Shown: positions 44,170-53,180 of the stretch, piece after piece
How positions within the stretch are numbered: the first letter of the stretch is position 1
Layout of the letters: each line of letters starts with the position of its first letter
Source: Jeotgalibacillus sp. R-1-5s-1
GTDB lineage: Bacteria; Bacillota; Bacilli; Bacillales; Jeotgalibacillaceae
Length of the DNA: 64,000 nt
Direction of reading: 5' to 3'
NCBI RefSeq assembly: GCF_004405105.1
Contig: NZ_SORW01000015.1
Coordinates: forward strand, 1-64,000
Notes under the pieces: generated by a model
The model's database searches: none
Seen by the model: the letters and a program-made list of their open reading frames with translations, nothing else
What the model was told of the DNA's origin: nothing
Position numbers and translations under genes: made by a program

Positions 44170-47100
44170 ATGGTGGGGAAAGTGAAGAGGTTGAGGTTGC
44201 TGAGTATTGTTTTAATTATGAATTTGCTGATGCTTAGTTTCGCTGATTTTGGTGTGAGTGCTGAAGAGGCGAGTCAGAGTGAGGCTGCGTCGCAGACGAT
44301 TACGTCGATGGCGCCGGTGGGGGCTACTTTTATTCAGGCGGGATTTGATGGTGGCGCTGGATTTCAGTTTCCGAATTTTAATAATGGGGCTTCGTTTCAG
44401 GATGTGAAGGAGGATATCGCGCTTTTTGTGAAGCAGGGTGATGAGTGGATATCGATTGATAATAATGCGTCCAGTGGCTGGATTTACGATGTGAATTTTG
44501 GTAACTGGTGGGAAGGTCCGGGTGGATATTGGTTTAATGGGATGCAGGAAACGACGTATGTGAGAGTGGCATCGAAAACCAATACAGGCGTTTTTGTGGA
44601 TTATACGCTGAATGTGACGCCGGCTAATACTCAGGTGATCACGTCGATGGCGCCAGCGGGGGCTACGACGCTTGAGGTGTCTCCATCGGGTGGTGTCGGG
44701 TTTGAGTTTCCGAGGTTTAATAGTGGCGCAACGTTTAAAGATGTGAAAGATGATATCGCACTTTTTGTGAAGCAGGGTGATGAGTGGGTATCGATTGATC
44801 AGAATGCATCAAGCGGCTGGATTTATGATCGGAATTTCGGTAACTGGTGGGAAGGTCCGGGTGGCTACTGGTTTAATCCGGTAGAGGAAACGACGCAGGT
44901 GAGAGTGGCGTCTAAAACGAATCCGGATGTTTTTGTAGAGTATACGTTAAAGGTGACATTGCCTGTTCGGAATTCACATGTCATTTCGAATTTTGATGGA
45001 AGGTCTACTTTTGAAGCGGACCAAAATGGTGCAATCGGTCTGCCGATTCCGAGAATTGATGGCGGGTATGCAACGAAAAGTGAAGTCGATAAGTTCGTTT
45101 ATGAAGTGAAGGTGGATGGTGAGTGGGTTAATATTTTGGAGTCTTCTGTGACGGGCTTCAGCTACTCGGCAAATGGATACAATAGAATGTCGTCTGCGAC
45201 TCAGTGGGGTTACTGGACGGACCATATTTTTGGCCTGTGGTTCCAGCCGCTTCAGGAGGATGTCGAGCTTCGAATTGGCTATCCGCTGGACGGTGAAAAG
45301 GGTGGAGATATTGGCAGCAACTATGTTCAGTACACATTGATCGGAAATCCTGATGCTTACCGTCCGGATGATGTCGTACTTGATGATATTCCGGTTGGGA
45401 CGTCTTCTGATTCTGCGCTTGAAGGATGGGATTTAGTCTGGAACGATGAGTTTGACGGGACTGAACTTGATGAAAGTAAGTGGAATTATGATACAGGCTA
45501 TTATTTAGATGAAGATCCTGGCACTTGGGGCTGGGGAAATAACGAGCTTCAGCATTACACGGATAGTGAAGATAATGTGTTTGTGGAAGACGGTAAATTA
45601 AACATTGTGGCGCTTGAGGATCCGGCAACGTTTCCACAGGATCCGAATCGTGTTGCCCCTTATTCTTCAGGGAAAATCACGACAGAGGATAAGTTCACAT
45701 TTAAATACGGACGGGTTGATTTCAGCGCGAAGCTTCCTGCCGTGTCGGGTGCATGGCCGGCCCTGTGGATGCTGCCAAACGATGAAGTATATGGCGGATG
45801 GGCGTCATCAGGTGAAATTGATGTCATGGAAGCGAGAGGACGTGTTCCTGAATCGACAAGCGGTGCGATCCACTTTGGCGGTGAATGGCCTGCCAATACG
45901 TATCTGTCAGGTGAACAGACCTTTGAAGACGGAGGGAGAATTGATACGGACTACCACGTTTACAGCCTGATCTGGGAAAAGGATGCGCTTAGCTGGTACG
46001 TGGACGGCAAGTTTTTCTACAGAGTGACAAAAGAGCAGTGGTTCTCAGCAGCCGTGCAGAACAATCCGTATGCACCATTTGATCAGGACTTCTATCTGAT
46101 CATGAACCTGGCGATGGGTGGTTGGTTTGATGGTGGAATTGAGCCTGATGTAGAGGATTTCCCTGTGACGATGCAGGTGGATTATGTGCGCGTTTACAGT
46201 GATCCGGAAGCTGGGGAAGAAGAGGTTGTGGAGGTACCGGTAACAGGTGTGAATCTGAATAAAACGGACGTCGCACTAACGGCAGCCGGTCAAAAAACAA
46301 CCCTGACTGCAGCGGTTTCTCCTGCAAATGCGACGAATAAAAAGGTAACGTGGTCTTCAAGTAACCCTGATGTGGCGACAGTCAGCTCAAGCGGAGTCGT
46401 GACGGCCGTAGCGAACGGAACAACCACGATCACAGTCACGACAGCCGATGGTGAAAAGACCGCAACAGCAACCGTCACTGTTGATATTATTCCGCAGATG
46501 ACGCCTGATCAGATGTTCCCGCTAAAGAATGGCACGTTCAGTGAGGGGCTTGCTGAATGGTCAGCCTGGAGCTGGAAAGATAACGAAGCATTTATTGATG
46601 AGGTTGAAGTGAAAAATGGACAGGCGGAGATTAAGATTCCTGCATTTGACGCGAGTGGTACGGGCGCTGAAAAGTGGGCCGTGCAATTTAAGCAGACAGG
46701 ACTTAAACTTTATGAAAAGAAAGAATACCTGGTTTCCTTCGATGCGAGCTCAACCATCCCGAGAGACATGGAGCTTGTCGTTCAAAACAGTTCGTACAAT
46801 CGGATATTTGAAAAGGAGTTATCGTTAACGGAAGAACGCCAGAGATTTACGTATTCATTTACCGCAACGGAGGAAGAGGCTGTTGAGCTGAACTTCCTGT
46901 TAGGAAAATACGGTGATGACGCAGCGCATAGTGTGACGATTGATAACGTCGTGCTTGAAATGAAAAACCCTGCTGTCAATCAGATTAAAAACCCTGCATT
47001 TCAGGATGGCAATACTTCATGGACACTTTGGTCTGATACGGGTGCAACGTCTGTGATCGCAGAGGGCCGAAATCAAATTACGATCCCATCACTGGGCAAT

Positions 47101-48702
47101 GAGTTCTGGAGCATTCAATTCAGCCAGCTCGGTCTCAATTTGGAAGAGTCAAAGTCATACCGTTTAGTGTTTGACATGTCATCAACCATCGGCCGAAAAG
47201 TTGATGCGATCATAGAAAGCACCAGCTATGACAAGTACTTATGGGAAACGGTTGAGATCAACGAAGAACTCAATACGTATGCCATTGAATTTACACATGA
47301 GAAAAATCGCGATGCAGCAGCCAAACTCGTGCTGGCATTAGGTAAAGTGGAAGGTCAGGAGGCCATTGGAGAGCATACAGTCACAATCGACAACGTGCAC
47401 CTGTATGAAATCCCAACTTTACCGGCTGATACTGAAAATCCCGAAGAACCGTCACCTGTAAAAGAAGGCTATGGTGTCGGAACGATCAAGGAAAACGCAG
47501 TAGAATTCTATGTAAACGACGCGCCGTGGGCGATTATTCATTACATCAAAAACGGCACAACGCAGCAGAATATTATGATGAACAAAGCCGGAGAGAACTA
47601 CTCTGTGTTCACATTAAATGATGTGAAAGAAGGCGACGTCATCAAATACTGGTTCACATACGGACTCGCAGAAGGCGGACAGGCTGAATACGCAGAGCAA
47701 ACGTACACACACAAATTCGTCACTGCACCTGACGCGCCAACAGCCGACGAAGTATCCGACCAGTCAACAGAAGTAACCGGAAAAGCGGCGGCCGGTACAG
47801 TGATCACAGTGTCGAACGAATCAGAAGACTTTACTGGAACAACGGACGCTGAAGGTGCCTTTACAGTCGCTATTCCTAAGCAAAAAGCAGGCACTGTGCT
47901 TACCATCAAAGCAACTAATGAAGCGGGATATGTGAGCGAAGCGCTGACCATCACAGTGACAGATAAAACAGCTCCTGACAAGCCAACAGCTGACGTAGTG
48001 ACAGACCAGTCAAAAGAGGTAACAGGTAAAGCGGAAGCAGGCTCAATCGTGAGCGTCACGAACGGAACGGACACCTTCACCGCAACAGCAGATGCTGAAG
48101 GTGCTTATGCAGTTGAAATACCAATGCAAAAAGCAGGTACCGTGCTGACGATCACAGCAACTGATGAGGCTGGAAATGTGAGCGAAGAGCTCACTGTGAC
48201 CGTAACCAATACCCTGAAAGTAGATGAAGTAACGGTCCATTCTAAAGAAGTAACAGGCAAAACAGAAGCAGGAGCCGTTGTTACGGTCGAGCTTGGATCA
48301 AAAAATAATAAGCGTACTGCAAAAGCGGATCAAGACGGCAGTTTTAGCGTCAAGATTCCAAAGCAGCACGCAGGTACAATCCTGACGATTACAGCAGAAG
48401 ATGCAAAGGGTCAACTCATTGCTGAGACAACAGTCAGTGTCGTTGACCATAAAGCACCTGATGCGCCGAACGTACAAAATAATGTTAAAAGCAACTCAAC
48501 TTCCGTATCTGGAAAAACAGAAGCCAATGCTGAAGTGGCGGTGAAAGCTGGAAACGCGATCATCGGAAACGCTAAAGCAGATGACAAAGGACACTTTGAA
48601 GTGAAGATTGAGAAGCAAGAGCAATCGACTATTCTCAGTATCACTGCGACAGATGCAGAAGGTCTGACCAGCAAAGCAGCAAAGATCACAGTGAAGAAAT
48701 AA
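44170..48702 (+). CDS. Secreted multidomain GH16 beta-1,3(4)-glucanase
   Basis: The protein is 1,510 residues. Signal peptide: KVKRLRLLSIVLIMNLLMLSF region, cleavage near VSAEE. Domains in order: two near-identical tandem modules (about 41-153 and 155-263; ASSGWIYD, FGNWWEGPGGYWFN) and a divergent third (268-393). GH16 follows (about 419-678), with catalytic GEIDVMEARG: nucleophile E549, D551, acid/base E554. Then come BIG2 (685-772), two CBM4/9-like modules (775-932, 935-1080), a CBM56-like module (1097-1183) and four Big-type repeats to the end. No LPXTG or SLH anchor. It degrades beta-glucans such as laminarin outside the cell. Controlled by the cre site at 44134. Confidence 0.9.
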   Translation: MVGKVKRLRLLSIVLIMNLLMLSFADFGVSAEEASQSEAASQTITSMAPVGATFIQAGFDGGAGFQFPNFNNGASFQDVKEDIALFVKQGDEWISIDNNASSGWIYDVNFGNWWEGPGGYWFNGMQETTYVRVASKTNTGVFVDYTLNVTPANTQVITSMAPAGATTLEVSPSGGVGFEFPRFNSGATFKDVKDDIALFVKQGDEWVSIDQNASSGWIYDRNFGNWWEGPGGYWFNPVEETTQVRVASKTNPDVFVEYTLKVTLPVRNSHVISNFDGRSTFEADQNGAIGLPIPRIDGGYATKSEVDKFVYEVKVDGEWVNILESSVTGFSYSANGYNRMSSATQWGYWTDHIFGLWFQPLQEDVELRIGYPLDGEKGGDIGSNYVQYTLIGNPDAYRPDDVVLDDIPVGTSSDSALEGWDLVWNDEFDGTELDESKWNYDTGYYLDEDPGTWGWGNNELQHYTDSEDNVFVEDGKLNIVALEDPATFPQDPNRVAPYSSGKITTEDKFTFKYGRVDFSAKLPAVSGAWPALWMLPNDEVYGGWASSGEIDVMEARGRVPESTSGAIHFGGEWPANTYLSGEQTFEDGGRIDTDYHVYSLIWEKDALSWYVDGKFFYRVTKEQWFSAAVQNNPYAPFDQDFYLIMNLAMGGWFDGGIEPDVEDFPVTMQVDYVRVYSDPEAGEEEVVEVPVTGVNLNKTDVALTAAGQKTTLTAAVSPANATNKKVTWSSSNPDVATVSSSGVVTAVANGTTTITVTTADGEKTATATVTVDIIPQMTPDQMFPLKNGTFSEGLAEWSAWSWKDNEAFIDEVEVKNGQAEIKIPAFDASGTGAEKWAVQFKQTGLKLYEKKEYLVSFDASSTIPRDMELVVQNSSYNRIFEKELSLTEERQRFTYSFTATEEEAVELNFLLGKYGDDAAHSVTIDNVVLEMKNPAVNQIKNPAFQDGNTSWTLWSDTGATSVIAEGRNQITIPSLGNEFWSIQFSQLGLNLEESKSYRLVFDMSSTIGRKVDAIIESTSYDKYLWETVEINEELNTYAIEFTHEKNRDAAAKLVLALGKVEGQEAIGEHTVTIDNVHLYEIPTLPADTENPEEPSPVKEGYGVGTIKENAVEFYVNDAPWAIIHYIKNGTTQQNIMMNKAGENYSVFTLNDVKEGDVIKYWFTYGLAEGGQAEYAEQTYTHKFVTAPDAPTADEVSDQSTEVTGKAAAGTVITVSNESEDFTGTTDAEGAFTVAIPKQKAGTVLTIKATNEAGYVSEALTITVTDKTAPDKPTADVVTDQSKEVTGKAEAGSIVSVTNGTDTFTATADAEGAYAVEIPMQKAGTVLTITATDEAGNVSEELTVTVTNTLKVDEVTVHSKEVTGKTEAGAVVTVELGSKNNKRTAKADQDGSFSVKIPKQHAGTILTITAEDAKGQLIAETTVSVVDHKAPDAPNVQNNVKSNSTSVSGKTEANAEVAVKAGNAIIGNAKADDKGHFEVKIEKQEQSTILSITATDAEGLTSKAAKITVKK

Positions 48703-48710
48703 GTAGAAGA

Positions 48711-48741
48711 GCCCCCTTTCCGGAATGGAGAGGGGGTTTTT
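48711..48741 (+). terminator. Terminator of the GH16 gene
   Basis: The stem CCCCCT / AGGGGG with a partly paired loop is followed by TTTTT, 9 bases after the stop. Confidence 0.8.
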
Positions 48742-48749
48742 GGGGATGA

Positions 48750-49165
48750 TGGGCGGGTTTGTGAGGTTGGGTGATGAATTCGTGGGGTTAGCGGGAGAGT
48801 TTGTGAGTTTCGGCGGCGGATTCGTGAGTTGCGTGTGCGAGTTCGTGAGCTTGCGGCAAAGTTCGTGAGTTTAGTGAAAATAGACCTACGTCGCTGCGGT
48901 CTCCTTTCAAGAAAAATAGTTTCCTTGATCAACGTGAGCTTACACCGGAAATTCGTCAGGTTAGCCACGAAGTTCGTGAGGTTAGCGATCAAGTTCGTGA
49001 GCTGCGGCGGCGGATTCATGAGTTTACAGCCAAAGTTCGTGAGGTTAGTGAAAAAAGCCCCGAACAGTATGTTGGTTAAATTTCGTTCCTCTAATGAAAC
49101 ATGGCCACCGTTCCCGTGTTTCTTTTTAGTCCATCGAATGATTCAAAATATACGTCCCCATGCCT
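48750..49165 (+). repeat. Dispersed 21-bp repeat element, copy 7 (double)
   Basis: The first block, 48757-48888, has six units. A second block, 48955-49056, has five. Two tails follow: CTAATGAAACA with CGTTCCC near 49095-49120, and CGAATGATTC with AAAATATACGTCCCC at 49136-49161. In one frame the units read as a heptad (KFVRLA), but no start signal supports translation. Confidence 0.85.
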
Positions 49166-49230
49166 CATTTCACACACTCCACATAACCCATATAATAGAA
49201 TCAAGATTTACACTGAAAGGAGCCCCACCA

Positions 49231-50973
49231 ATGAATGCATTACCCAACGAAGAAGAGACTAGACAGACGGCGGAGCTGCTGGTACATACATATGGAGTGA
49301 AAATGAATAGCCTGATGAAGCTGATGGGCAGAGAGCGATATAAGGAGCTGATACGTGTTCTTAGGGATTTGCGTGAGCCGGCGGCGGATGAGGTCCGGAT
49401 TGCGCAGATGTTGATTGTGGAGAAGGGACCGTATTTGTTTGCGGGCAGCAGTGAGGAGGTTCGCGATTTGCGGATTCATTTGCTGCGACAGCTTTCTGAG
49501 GAGAGGCTGATGGCACTTTATGAGCGGAATAAGGTGCAGGGGAAGGCGATTACGTCTCCGACTTATATGCGAACGGCGCTTGCGAAAAAGAAGTGGCTCA
49601 TTGGCGGCAGATGGGCACGTGATTTTGTGGCGGCATTTGATTTTCCACTTGTGTTTTCTGGCATTTCGATTCCAAAGGATCACAGCACGGATGCGATTCA
49701 GGATATTGAGCCGAGACGTGCGGTTCCGAAGCTTGTCGAGTATCAGGTTGGCTTAAAAAGCCGGATGCTGGAGGTGCTGAATAAGGAACAGGATAAAACC
49801 CGTTGTGTCGTAACGCTGCCAACCGGGGGCGGGAAGACGCGTGTTGCGGTTGAGAGCTTTATTGACTGGATGCAGCCACGGTTTGAGCAGGGGAAATATA
49901 TGCTGTGGATTGCGCAGGGCGAAGAGCTTTGTGAGCAGGCGATTTCCTGTATCAGCGAGATGTGGCAGGAGCGCGAATTCCCTGAAGCTTTGAGGATTTA
50001 TCGCTTTTTTGGCGGGAAAAAGTTTGAGGTGGAGGATATGATTGGCGGCGCGGTCATCGCAAGTATTCAGCAGCTTTATTCCCGGATCCAAAGCGGGGAT
50101 GAGGCGCTTGAGGAGATTCTTGCAAATTGCGGCGCGATGATTATTGACGAAGCCCACCATGCCACGGCAAAAAGCTATCGTGCATTGTTTGACAGAGCAA
50201 GGGAGCTTGCGGGAAATGATCTGTTTCCGATTTGTGGACTCACTGCCACACCAGGCCGCGGCAACGATGAAACGATGAAGCTTGTCGATCAGTTTGATGC
50301 CTATCTCATCCATCCCTCATTTCCAGATATGAAGGAGTATAACGATCATCCGCTTCGCTATTTTAGAAAAGAGGGTTATTTAGCGGAGCCGGTTTTCATC
50401 CTGCACGAGAACGGCGTGGAAACCGAGGTGTCAGATGATCTGTTCAGTCAGGATGATCACGATCTCAGCTCGGAATTTCTGCAGACGCTTGCTGCTGATC
50501 AAACACGTAACCTGCAAATCATCAACTATATGAAATCGATTCCGGAAGGCTCATCATCACTCGTCTATGCCTGTACCGTTCAGCATGCCGAGTTTCTGGC
50601 AATGACGATGAATGCCATCGGCCGAAAATCCGCGGTCATTTCAGCAGACACACCAAAGCCGATCCGCCGCATGCACATTAGCGCATTTAAAAAAGGAGAC
50701 ATCGAATTTCTCTTTAACTATGGCGTTCTGACCACGGGCTTTGACGCGCCGAGAACCGATCACCTGATCATCTGCCGGCCAACCTCAAGCATCATTCTCT
50801 ATGAACAAATGGTTGGCCGTGGCCTGCGAGGACACCGCTTCGGCGGCACCGAAACGTGTAAAATCATCGACTTCTCCACCAACATCCGCCGCCACGGCGA
50901 ACCGCTGGCATACGCGAGATTTTTGAAGGAGTGGGATGTGAAGGTAGTAGGTGAAAGAGAGCTTGTGAGGTAG
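49231..50973 (+). CDS. Solitary DEAD/DEAH-box SF2 helicase
   Basis: The protein is 580 residues from the ATG at 49231 (GAAAGGAG upstream); an open extension to 48829 runs through the repeat and is not real coding. It has a helical N-terminal domain of about 175 residues, then motif I TLPTGGGKTRVAVES, DEAH box (IIDEAHHAT), CGLTATPGRG, a YGVLTTGFDAPRT motif V and QMVGRGLRGHRFGG motif VI. The core resembles SSL2/type I-III restriction helicases without a nuclease or methyltransferase partner. It is bracketed by double copies of the 21-bp repeat on both sides. Role unknown. Confidence 0.8.
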   Translation: MNALPNEEETRQTAELLVHTYGVKMNSLMKLMGRERYKELIRVLRDLREPAADEVRIAQMLIVEKGPYLFAGSSEEVRDLRIHLLRQLSEERLMALYERNKVQGKAITSPTYMRTALAKKKWLIGGRWARDFVAAFDFPLVFSGISIPKDHSTDAIQDIEPRRAVPKLVEYQVGLKSRMLEVLNKEQDKTRCVVTLPTGGGKTRVAVESFIDWMQPRFEQGKYMLWIAQGEELCEQAISCISEMWQEREFPEALRIYRFFGGKKFEVEDMIGGAVIASIQQLYSRIQSGDEALEEILANCGAMIIDEAHHATAKSYRALFDRARELAGNDLFPICGLTATPGRGNDETMKLVDQFDAYLIHPSFPDMKEYNDHPLRYFRKEGYLAEPVFILHENGVETEVSDDLFSQDDHDLSSEFLQTLAADQTRNLQIINYMKSIPEGSSSLVYACTVQHAEFLAMTMNAIGRKSAVISADTPKPIRRMHISAFKKGDIEFLFNYGVLTTGFDAPRTDHLIICRPTSSIILYEQMVGRGLRGHRFGGTETCKIIDFSTNIRRHGEPLAYARFLKEWDVKVVGERELVR

Positions 50974-50987
50974 AGGGGCTGTGGGGT

Positions 50988-51335
50988 TTGTGAGGTTGTG
51001 TGGTGAATTCGTGAGGTTAGCGGGAGAATTTGTGAGGTTAGGCGGCGGGTTCGTGAGGTTAACGTGAAAGTTTGTGAGCTTACGCAGGAATTTGTGAGTT
51101 TAGTGTAAATGGGCCTATGCCAGCCTCCACCGATCTGCCCCTTATGACCAACGTGAGCTTACGAAGGGAATTCGTCAGGTTACCCGCAAAGTTTGTGAGG
51201 TTAAAGCTCAAGTTCGTGAGTTTACACCGATGATTCGTGAGCATACAGCGGAAGTTCGTCAGTTCAGTGAAAATAGATCTACACCTCGCAAAGTATTTCG
51301 TTTAACGAATGACTCGCAATATACGTCCCCAAAAA
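50988..51335 (+). repeat. Dispersed 21-bp repeat element, copy 8 (double)
   Basis: Block 1 is 50988-51117, ending TTTAGTGTAAATGGGCC. Block 2 is 51148-51275, ending CAGTGAAAATAGATC. The tail AACGAATGACTC with CAATATACGTCCCC lies at 51305-51330. Confidence 0.85.
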
Positions 51336-51340
51336 CCAAA

Positions 51341-51372
51341 AAAGAGAAGAGCCGTAACGGGCTCTTCTCTTT
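51341..51372. terminator. Bidirectional terminator before the dus gene end
   Basis: The 13-bp perfect stem AAAGAGAAGAGCC / GGCTCTTCTCTTT with a 6-base loop lies 8 bases past the stop of the minus-strand dus gene. Confidence 0.9.
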
Positions 51373-51379
51373 CTTATCA

Positions 51380-52378
51380 TCAGGAAACCGAAAATCCTTC
51401 TTCTTCCTTTACGCCATTTTTCGCAGTGAATTCATCCAGCAGAGCGCGTACATCGTCCGTGGATTCTGTTTCCATCAGGCGGTTGCGCAGCTCGCCGGCA
51501 CCGCGGAATCCGCGCACGTAAATTTTGAAGAAGCGTCGAAGCGGCTTGAATGCGCGCGGTTCGAGTTCTTCATTATATTTGTCGTGGAGATCCAGCTGCA
51601 GGCGAAGCAGATCAAGCAATTCTTCACTTGAATGCTCTTTCTTTTCCTTTTCAAAGGCAAATGGATTGTGGAAAATGCCGCGGCCGATCATGACACCATC
51701 AATGCCGTACTTTTCAGCAAGCTCAAGGCCCATCTGGCGGTCTTCGATATCACCGTTGATGGTCAGAAGTGTGTGTGGAGCAATCTCATCACGCAGCTTC
51801 TTGATCTCAGGAATGAGCTCCCAGTGTGCGGGCACGTTACTCATTTCTTTTTTCGTGCGAAGGTGGATCGACAGGTTGGCAATATCCTGCTCGAGAATAT
51901 GCTTCAGCCAGTCATGCCACTCATCAACAGACGTGTAACCGAGGCGAGTCTTCACGCTGACAGGCAGTCCGCCCGCTTTTGCAGCCTCAATAATCTCAGC
52001 AGCCGTATCAGGGCGACGGATCAGACCAGAGCCCTTGCCGTTCGCCGCAACGTTCTGCACCGGACAGCCCATATTGATATCTATACCGCGGAAGCCCATC
52101 TCCGCCATCCCGATACTCATCTGGCGGAAATACTCAGGCCTATCGCCCCAGATATGCGCAACCATCGGCTGTTCATCCTCTGTAAACGTCAAACGGCCCT
52201 TCACACTATCTTTACCGCGTGGATGACAATAGCTCTCCGAATTCGTAAACTCCGTAAAAAACACATCAGGCCGTGCCGCCTCGCTCACCACATGACGGAA
52301 CACCACATCCGTCACAGCCTCCATCGGCGCAAGCACAAAAAACGGCTTCGGCAGCTCAAGCCAAAAATTATCCTTCAT
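51380..52378 (-). CDS. tRNA-dihydrouridine synthase
   Basis: The protein is 332 residues from the ATG at 52378, preceded by GGAAAGGG; a 30-residue extension upstream lacks support. FMN-dependent TIM barrel reducing uridines in tRNA. Markers: [14 protein letters not shown] at the N-terminus, [19 protein letters not shown] with the catalytic Cys expected in the adjacent loop, [25 protein letters not shown] and [13 protein letters not shown]. The DNMGCP-like motif reads DINMGCPV. It resembles the COG0042 member carried in addition to DusB in Bacillales. Confidence 0.88.
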   Translation of the reverse strand: MKDNFWLELPKPFFVLAPMEAVTDVVFRHVVSEAARPDVFFTEFTNSESYCHPRGKDSVKGRLTFTEDEQPMVAHIWGDRPEYFRQMSIGMAEMGFRGIDINMGCPVQNVAANGKGSGLIRRPDTAAEIIEAAKAGGLPVSVKTRLGYTSVDEWHDWLKHILEQDIANLSIHLRTKKEMSNVPAHWELIPEIKKLRDEIAPHTLLTINGDIEDRQMGLELAEKYGIDGVMIGRGIFHNPFAFEKEKKEHSSEELLDLLRLQLDLHDKYNEELEPRAFKPLRRFFKIYVRGFRGAGELRNRLMETESTDDVRALLDEFTAKNGVKEEEGFSVS

Positions 52379-52617
52379 ATCTATCTGAACCCTTTCCTTA
52401 AGGGAAATCACTTCCCGGAATCTATATACCGTAGACCTGGGCCTACACAAAAACGCAGACAGGGACAAATCCCCCTCTACATCACCATGACAAAAGCAGA
52501 CTTCAATCAGTATATACTTTACTGCGATCTGGGGAAAAGTGCAAGGGAGCGAATCGGATCAAGGAGTGGTTGGGCATGAAAATACAGGCAGGAAAAAGAT
52601 TCTTTTATTCCGCAAAA

Positions 52618-52656
52618 CAAAAACAGCGGTACACAAAGGTGCACTGCTGTTTTATT
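52618..52656 (-). terminator. Terminator of the coiled-coil gene
   Basis: On the minus strand the stem AAACAGC / GCTGTTT, with an extended imperfect inner stem, is followed by a T-rich run. The rest of 52379-52711 has no supported gene. Confidence 0.65.
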
Positions 52657-52711
52657 TAGGTTTTTAATCAGTGCTCCTGAGGAATGGTCTGGAGCTGATG
52701 TGGTCAGTTGA

Positions 52712-53014
52712 CTAGTTTTTGAGTTGTTTTTTTAACAGGTGGATTTCTTTATCGTGGATCATGTATTTGTGCATCAGGTAGTCGTGGTTTAGATTATTTT
52801 CGTCCTGCTTGTCCGCAATAAGCTTCAGCATAGACATGATCTCTCTTTGGCGCTCATTTTCCATGTGCTCGAGCTGACCTCTGATTTCTACGAATTGGAC
52901 ATCGAATTGATCCAGCCTTGCATCAATCCCATTTAACCGCTGATCGATTTTCTCAAATCGCTCATCCATAGTCTTTTGAAGCCCGGCGATTGCCTTCAGA
53001 ATTTCATTTTCCAT
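52712..53014 (-). CDS. Small coiled-coil protein, unknown function
   Basis: The 100-residue protein has GAGGAGGTGAGAAA before the ATG, an excellent ribosome site. Almost entirely heptad-patterned helix (MDERFEKIDQRLNGIDARLD, then further repeats). No transmembrane segment or Cys. Similar short coiled-coil proteins are common in Bacillus genomes. Function cannot be inferred. It is divergent from nadB. Confidence 0.65.
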   Translation of the reverse strand: MENEILKAIAGLQKTMDERFEKIDQRLNGIDARLDQFDVQFVEIRGQLEHMENERQREIMSMLKLIADKQDENNLNHDYLMHKYMIHDKEIHLLKKQLKN

Positions 53015-53141
53015 TTTCTCACCTCCTCAATGTCGTTCTATTATAAAATGTCGAAATGAATATGTATAGTCGGAAAAAAGTTAGTAGCAGGACAGAACCT
53101 TAACTAGGTTCTTGTTTTTCTCCAAAATATATGTAAAGATA

Positions 53142-53161
53142 ACAAGTGTAAAGACACTTGT
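53142..53161. promoter_or_regulatory. Perfect dyad operator upstream of nadB, probable NiaR/NadR site
   Basis: ACAAGTGTAAAGACACTTGT has 8-bp perfect arms and a 4-base spacer, ending 19 bases before the apparent nadB start. Position and sequence fit a niacin-responsive NiaR (YrxA) repressor site controlling de novo NAD synthesis in Bacillales. The regulator itself is not in the window. Confidence 0.7.
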
Positions 53162-53180
53162 AAACAAAGAGGTGGTCTTC

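Noticed and set aside
48829-49230. 134-codon N-terminal extension of the DEAH helicase frame, reading as KFVRLA-type heptads
   Set aside because: It is translation through the 21-bp repeat array. The real start at 49231 has GAAAGGAG, and the extension has no ribosome site.
33064-51335. 21-bp arrays considered as a CRISPR
   Set aside because: Units are contiguous with no conserved repeat/unique spacer alternation, sit at many loci, and no cas genes are present.
51632-52579. 315-codon plus-strand frame opposite the dus gene
   Set aside because: Antisense shadow. The minus strand encodes a clear dihydrouridine synthase and the plus product has no recognisable pattern.
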